Below are positions 24,415 to 26,884 of a stretch of 26,884 nt of DNA, piece by piece. The notes below the pieces were generated by a model. The model searched no databases. It was not told the DNA's origin and worked only from the letters and a program-made list of their open reading frames with translations. This DNA comes from JAAYCO01 sp964632015 (GTDB lineage Bacteria > Planctomycetota > Phycisphaerae > SM23-33). Both the position numbers and the translations under genes were made by a program. The DNA is taken from positions 1 to 26,884 of the forward strand of contig CAZWAT010000012.1 in the NCBI GenBank assembly GCA_964632015.1, given 5' to 3'. Each line of letters begins with the position of its first letter. Position 1 is the stretch's first letter.

Positions 24415-25692
24415 TCAGGCATTTTGTCGAATGCTCAACTGGCAGCTTTGGCCACTATTGGTCGAATCCCTCACATGAACACGGGAATCGAAGTCAAGGC
24501 GAAGCTTCTCAAATCGTTCGGCATAATCGGGCCCGAGCCTCATGCACAGCGTGTGGGCGATCTGAGCGACCAGCAGGTTCCAGTCATACTTGCTGGCGAC
24601 GCTTCGACGGTGGGCGACAAGTGCGGGCGCGTTGGCAGCGGGGGTGAGCGAGTCGGCTATCGCACGCGACCAGCCATCCGGTTCCGACGCAAGTTGAACG
24701 ACATCGGCGTATTCCTGGAGCGTTCTTATCATCGAACCCACCACGGGCCTGCCGGTCGCGAGGTACTCGTGCATCTTGAGCGGGTATATGTACTTGGTAT
24801 AGTCGTTGACCCTGTAGGGCAGCAGGCAGACGTCCATGTGCTGCATGTACGCGGGAAGTTGCGGCACAGTTCTTGCGCCCATAAGCCACACGTTGCTCAT
24901 GTGTCCGAGCGATTCAAGAACATTCTGCTGGTCTGGAAAATGTGCTGCATTTATCGGACCGACAAGCACGAACGACCACTCGGTTTGTTTTTCTGCGAGC
25001 GTATGGACAAGTTGCAGGTCCAGTTGCCTCTTTATGTAACCAACGTATCCGATTCTCGGATGTGGAATTTCGGCGAGGTCTGGTGGCTCAGGCTGAGGTT
25101 GGGCGTAGGCTTGGTAATCCACGCCATTGCAGACATACTGTGTATTGGGGTTGATTCCGCCTTTTTTGCTCATCAGCCCTGGCGAATGAATGAACACCTG
25201 CGAGACCCTTGCCATAAGGCGGGCCTCTGCTTCGCTGATTGGTTCATCGCTGTCCGAGAAGCTATATTCATCGTCAAGGTGGTAGCAGGCGAGGTCATGC
25301 CCGATAGTGTCAAGTGCGGGTTCCAGCTCCGGTCGCCATAGATAAAGAACGATTCTTCGACATTGGGCCTGGGCGAGTATTTTCCTTGCCTTGTTCAAGC
25401 GTCTGCGTTGGAGCATGTTCGCTAAAAATTCTGGCCGGCACACATGCGAGAGCATCACTCCGGGGTTTATCACGGTAAGTCCCGGTGGTGCGGGTACGCC
25501 CGATGCCGCATCCTGTGGGCATGGTTCAAAGTGGTTTCGCCAATGGCATGCGGGATTCAACCACGCCACGGTGAAATAGCGTGCGAGCCTGCTCATCACA
25601 TGGTGGCGTGGCATCCACGGGGCATTCCATCGATCGGGAACCAGCCCGATCACGCCGACATCGCTCATATGCGGAGGTTGCAGCAATTCCAT
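24415..25692 (-). CDS. GT4-type glycosyltransferase
   Basis: A 425-residue GT-B fold enzyme that would transfer a sugar from a nucleotide donor to a growing saccharide on the cytoplasmic face. The C-terminal donor-binding half shows PRIGYVGYIKRQLDLQLV at its start, LVGP, the VPQLPAYMQHMDVCLLPY strand and KMHEYLATGRPVVGS, the usual GT4 nucleotide-sugar motif. The N-terminal half is less conserved; CYHLDDEYSF and VFIHSPGLMSKKG are seen, typical of WcaI-like or teichuronic-type family members. No membrane segment. ATG at 25692 lies 4 bases after the GT2 stop; the ribosome site is weak, and a second Met at 25668 is possible but has none. The acceptor is unknown. Confidence 0.88.
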   Translation of the reverse strand: MELLQPPHMSDVGVIGLVPDRWNAPWMPRHHVMSRLARYFTVAWLNPACHWRNHFEPCPQDAASGVPAPPGLTVINPGVMLSHVCRPEFLANMLQRRRLNKARKILAQAQCRRIVLYLWRPELEPALDTIGHDLACYHLDDEYSFSDSDEPISEAEARLMARVSQVFIHSPGLMSKKGGINPNTQYVCNGVDYQAYAQPQPEPPDLAEIPHPRIGYVGYIKRQLDLQLVHTLAEKQTEWSFVLVGPINAAHFPDQQNVLESLGHMSNVWLMGARTVPQLPAYMQHMDVCLLPYRVNDYTKYIYPLKMHEYLATGRPVVGSMIRTLQEYADVVQLASEPDGWSRAIADSLTPAANAPALVAHRRSVASKYDWNLLVAQIAHTLCMRLGPDYAERFEKLRLDFDSRVHVRDSTNSGQSCQLSIRQNA

Positions 25693-25696
25693 ATCA

Positions 25697-26602
25697 TCAG
25701 GTTTCCCGCACGGGCTGCAAGCTCTTGATCAGCATTTCTCTTGTGCCCGCAAGTACGTCCCGTATCATTCCCCTCCAGTTCGCCGCCAGCCATGGCAGGA
25801 ACTGGAACCAACATATTGATCTTTCGCTCGCCTTGAGCTGTGCGCGGCTTAGTGAACCAGTGTATTCCTTGAGAAGTCTCCAGTTGGGAAAAATCGTGCA
25901 GCAGTCATTCTTCGGATCGAACCACTTGGCTCGCGAGCGCATATCGAAGTGCGCCTTTGTTGATCTTCCAGCGTGGTCGCGGTGAAAGAACAGCACTTTG
26001 GGTACCTCGTAAAATCTGCCCTGAAGCACTAGCTCCGTCAGCAGCACGCGATCGCTGGCGACATATGTGCCTATAAGCCTGGTTTGTGCGAGTGCCTCTC
26101 TGCGCATGAGCCCGAACACCGGAAGACACGCGTGGTTTGTGCAAATCAGACTTCCGAATCGTCTGAACACCCTTGGGTCGTATACCCTGAGATGATGCCC
26201 GGCCACTCGCATCGGCCTGCCTGATGCGTCTATGGTGACAGTTTTGGGATATGCAAGAACTACCTCGTTCATTTCGTCAAGAGCCTTGACGCAGCAGGCG
26301 AGCAGGTCGGGGTGGCAGATGTCATCGTGGGCGCACCAGCGGAAGTATCTTCCCCGCGATAGTGCGAAGACCTTGTTGAAATTCCAGGCTGCTCCCATGT
26401 TTGTTTCGTTGCGGTGGTAGGCGACACGGCTGTCGATTTCGGCGTAGTGCCTGCACACGTCGGCGCTACCGTCGGTGGAGGCGTTGTCAGAGATGATCAA
26501 CTCGAAATCTTCATGGCTTTGTTCCAGCAGGGAATCAATCGCCTCTGGCAGATATGGCATTCCGTTATGCACGGGCAATCCGATGCTGACCATTGGAGCC
26601 AT
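25697..26602 (-). CDS. GT2 family glycosyltransferase
   Basis: A 301-residue GT-A fold inverting glycosyltransferase. The N-terminus MVSIGLPVHNGMPYLPEAI (4-22) with SLLEQSHEDFELIISDNAST is classic for family 2; the metal-binding DxD equivalent is CAHDD (90-94), and later blocks include VASDRVLLTEL and LFFHRDHAGRS. No membrane helices, so probably cytoplasmic and peripheral. It is the first gene of the seven-gene operon, about 80 bases downstream of the predicted transcription start. GAGG lies upstream, separated from the ATG by the palindrome GTTCCGCGGAAC; a second Met at residue 4 is an alternative start. Donor and acceptor are unknown; the context suggests exopolysaccharide or O-chain synthesis. 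Confidence 0.9.
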   Translation of the reverse strand: MAPMVSIGLPVHNGMPYLPEAIDSLLEQSHEDFELIISDNASTDGSADVCRHYAEIDSRVAYHRNETNMGAAWNFNKVFALSRGRYFRWCAHDDICHPDLLACCVKALDEMNEVVLAYPKTVTIDASGRPMRVAGHHLRVYDPRVFRRFGSLICTNHACLPVFGLMRREALAQTRLIGTYVASDRVLLTELVLQGRFYEVPKVLFFHRDHAGRSTKAHFDMRSRAKWFDPKNDCCTIFPNWRLLKEYTGSLSRAQLKASERSICWFQFLPWLAANWRGMIRDVLAGTREMLIKSLQPVRET

Positions 26603-26614
26603 GTTCCGCGGAAC
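26603..26614. repeat. 12-bp perfect palindrome directly before the GT2 start codon
   Basis: GTTCCGCGGAAC is a perfect inverted repeat touching the ATG of the first gene of the sugar operon. It shares the core TTCCGCGGAA with the palindrome in the pckG leader (1759-1770). It sits between the GAGG ribosome site and the start codon, so binding there, or folding in the mRNA, could affect translation. Confidence 0.3.
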
Positions 26615-26884
26615 CTCATTTTTTCCGCGCTGCGTTGCGCCAGCGCGAGTCTACCTGTTTCGGAAGCGAAGCTTGTGCCGCCCCGTTGCAGTATAGGAAC
26701 CCCCTGAAGTCGATATCAAATGCCCGCCGCATGAGGGTACATGCATTTGTCCGACCCATAATTCACGATATTCCGCATGGCGTGTTGAAAGCGGGGAAGG
26801 TGCACGCCTAGCATTTCCCACATCGCAATGGCTCGGAATCGCCGCAATCGGGGTTCGTCAGCCTTTGTTTATGCCAGACGCCCC
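26615..26884. other. non-coding stretch at the right edge upstream of the sugar operon
   Basis: No gene is supported here. Open frames on both strands are short and lack ribosome sites or motifs. The stretch carries the predicted operon promoter (26690-26719). Anything reading in from beyond the right edge cannot be judged. Confidence 0.5.
26690..26719 (-). promoter_or_regulatory. sigma70-type promoter of the seven-gene sugar operon
   Basis: On the minus strand TTGATA (26714-26719) and TATACT (26690-26695), each 5 of 6 to consensus, are separated by 18 bases. Transcription would start near 26683, giving a leader of about 80 bases before the GT2 ATG. All seven genes down to 18816 run in the same direction with gaps of at most 84 bases, so one transcript is likely. 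Confidence 0.5.

Overview
The window looks like a piece of a draft planctomycete genome, probably near Phycisphaerae. The taxon is inferred from three things together: an N-terminal LEPR-XLL motif on a large beta-helix protein, a PEP-CTERM/exosortase locus, and moderately high GC with loosely packed operons. One 100-N assembly gap (6013-6112) lies inside a gene.

Left part (1-3742), minus strand, housekeeping: GTP-type phosphoenolpyruvate carboxykinase (cut by the left edge), dapA for lysine/diaminopimelate synthesis, and pdxJ for vitamin B6. Each appears to have its own promoter. About 740 bp without a recognisable gene follows.

Middle-left part (4402-9622), plus strand: a 1018-residue secreted protein made of two homologous right-handed beta-helix modules (interrupted by the gap, with a strong terminator after it), a SAM methyltransferase, a DUF1844 protein, and a class II aldolase that overlaps the DUF1844 gene.

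Centre (9623-18736): an exosortase/exopolysaccharide locus. On the minus strand an exosortase fused to an EpsI domain is followed by a giant membrane-anchored TPR protein and a PEP-CTERM-locus-type polysaccharide deacetylase, the last two with overlapping ATGA. Divergently, on the plus strand, lie a small UDP/undecaprenyl-type sugar transferase and a secreted PEP-CTERM protein. The sugar transferase starts with a segment that looks just like a PEP-CTERM sorting signal, but at the N-terminus. The PEP-CTERM gene has a leader with three stem-loops in a row, one of them terminator-like. I consider the sugar transferase architecture the most interesting observation in the window.

Right part (18816-26719), minus strand: one seven-gene operon behind a good sigma70-type promoter: GT2 glycosyltransferase, GT4 glycosyltransferase, glucose-1-phosphate cytidylyltransferase, extended SDR, then three zinc-binding C-methyltransferase-type proteins. 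It probably makes and transfers a CDP-linked C-methylated (branched) deoxysugar. With the central locus this suggests an exported, decorated polysaccharide whose assembly is tied to exosortase-dependent surface sorting.

No tRNA, rRNA, CRISPR array, insertion sequence or origin was seen. All calls are from reading the sequence; no database search was run.
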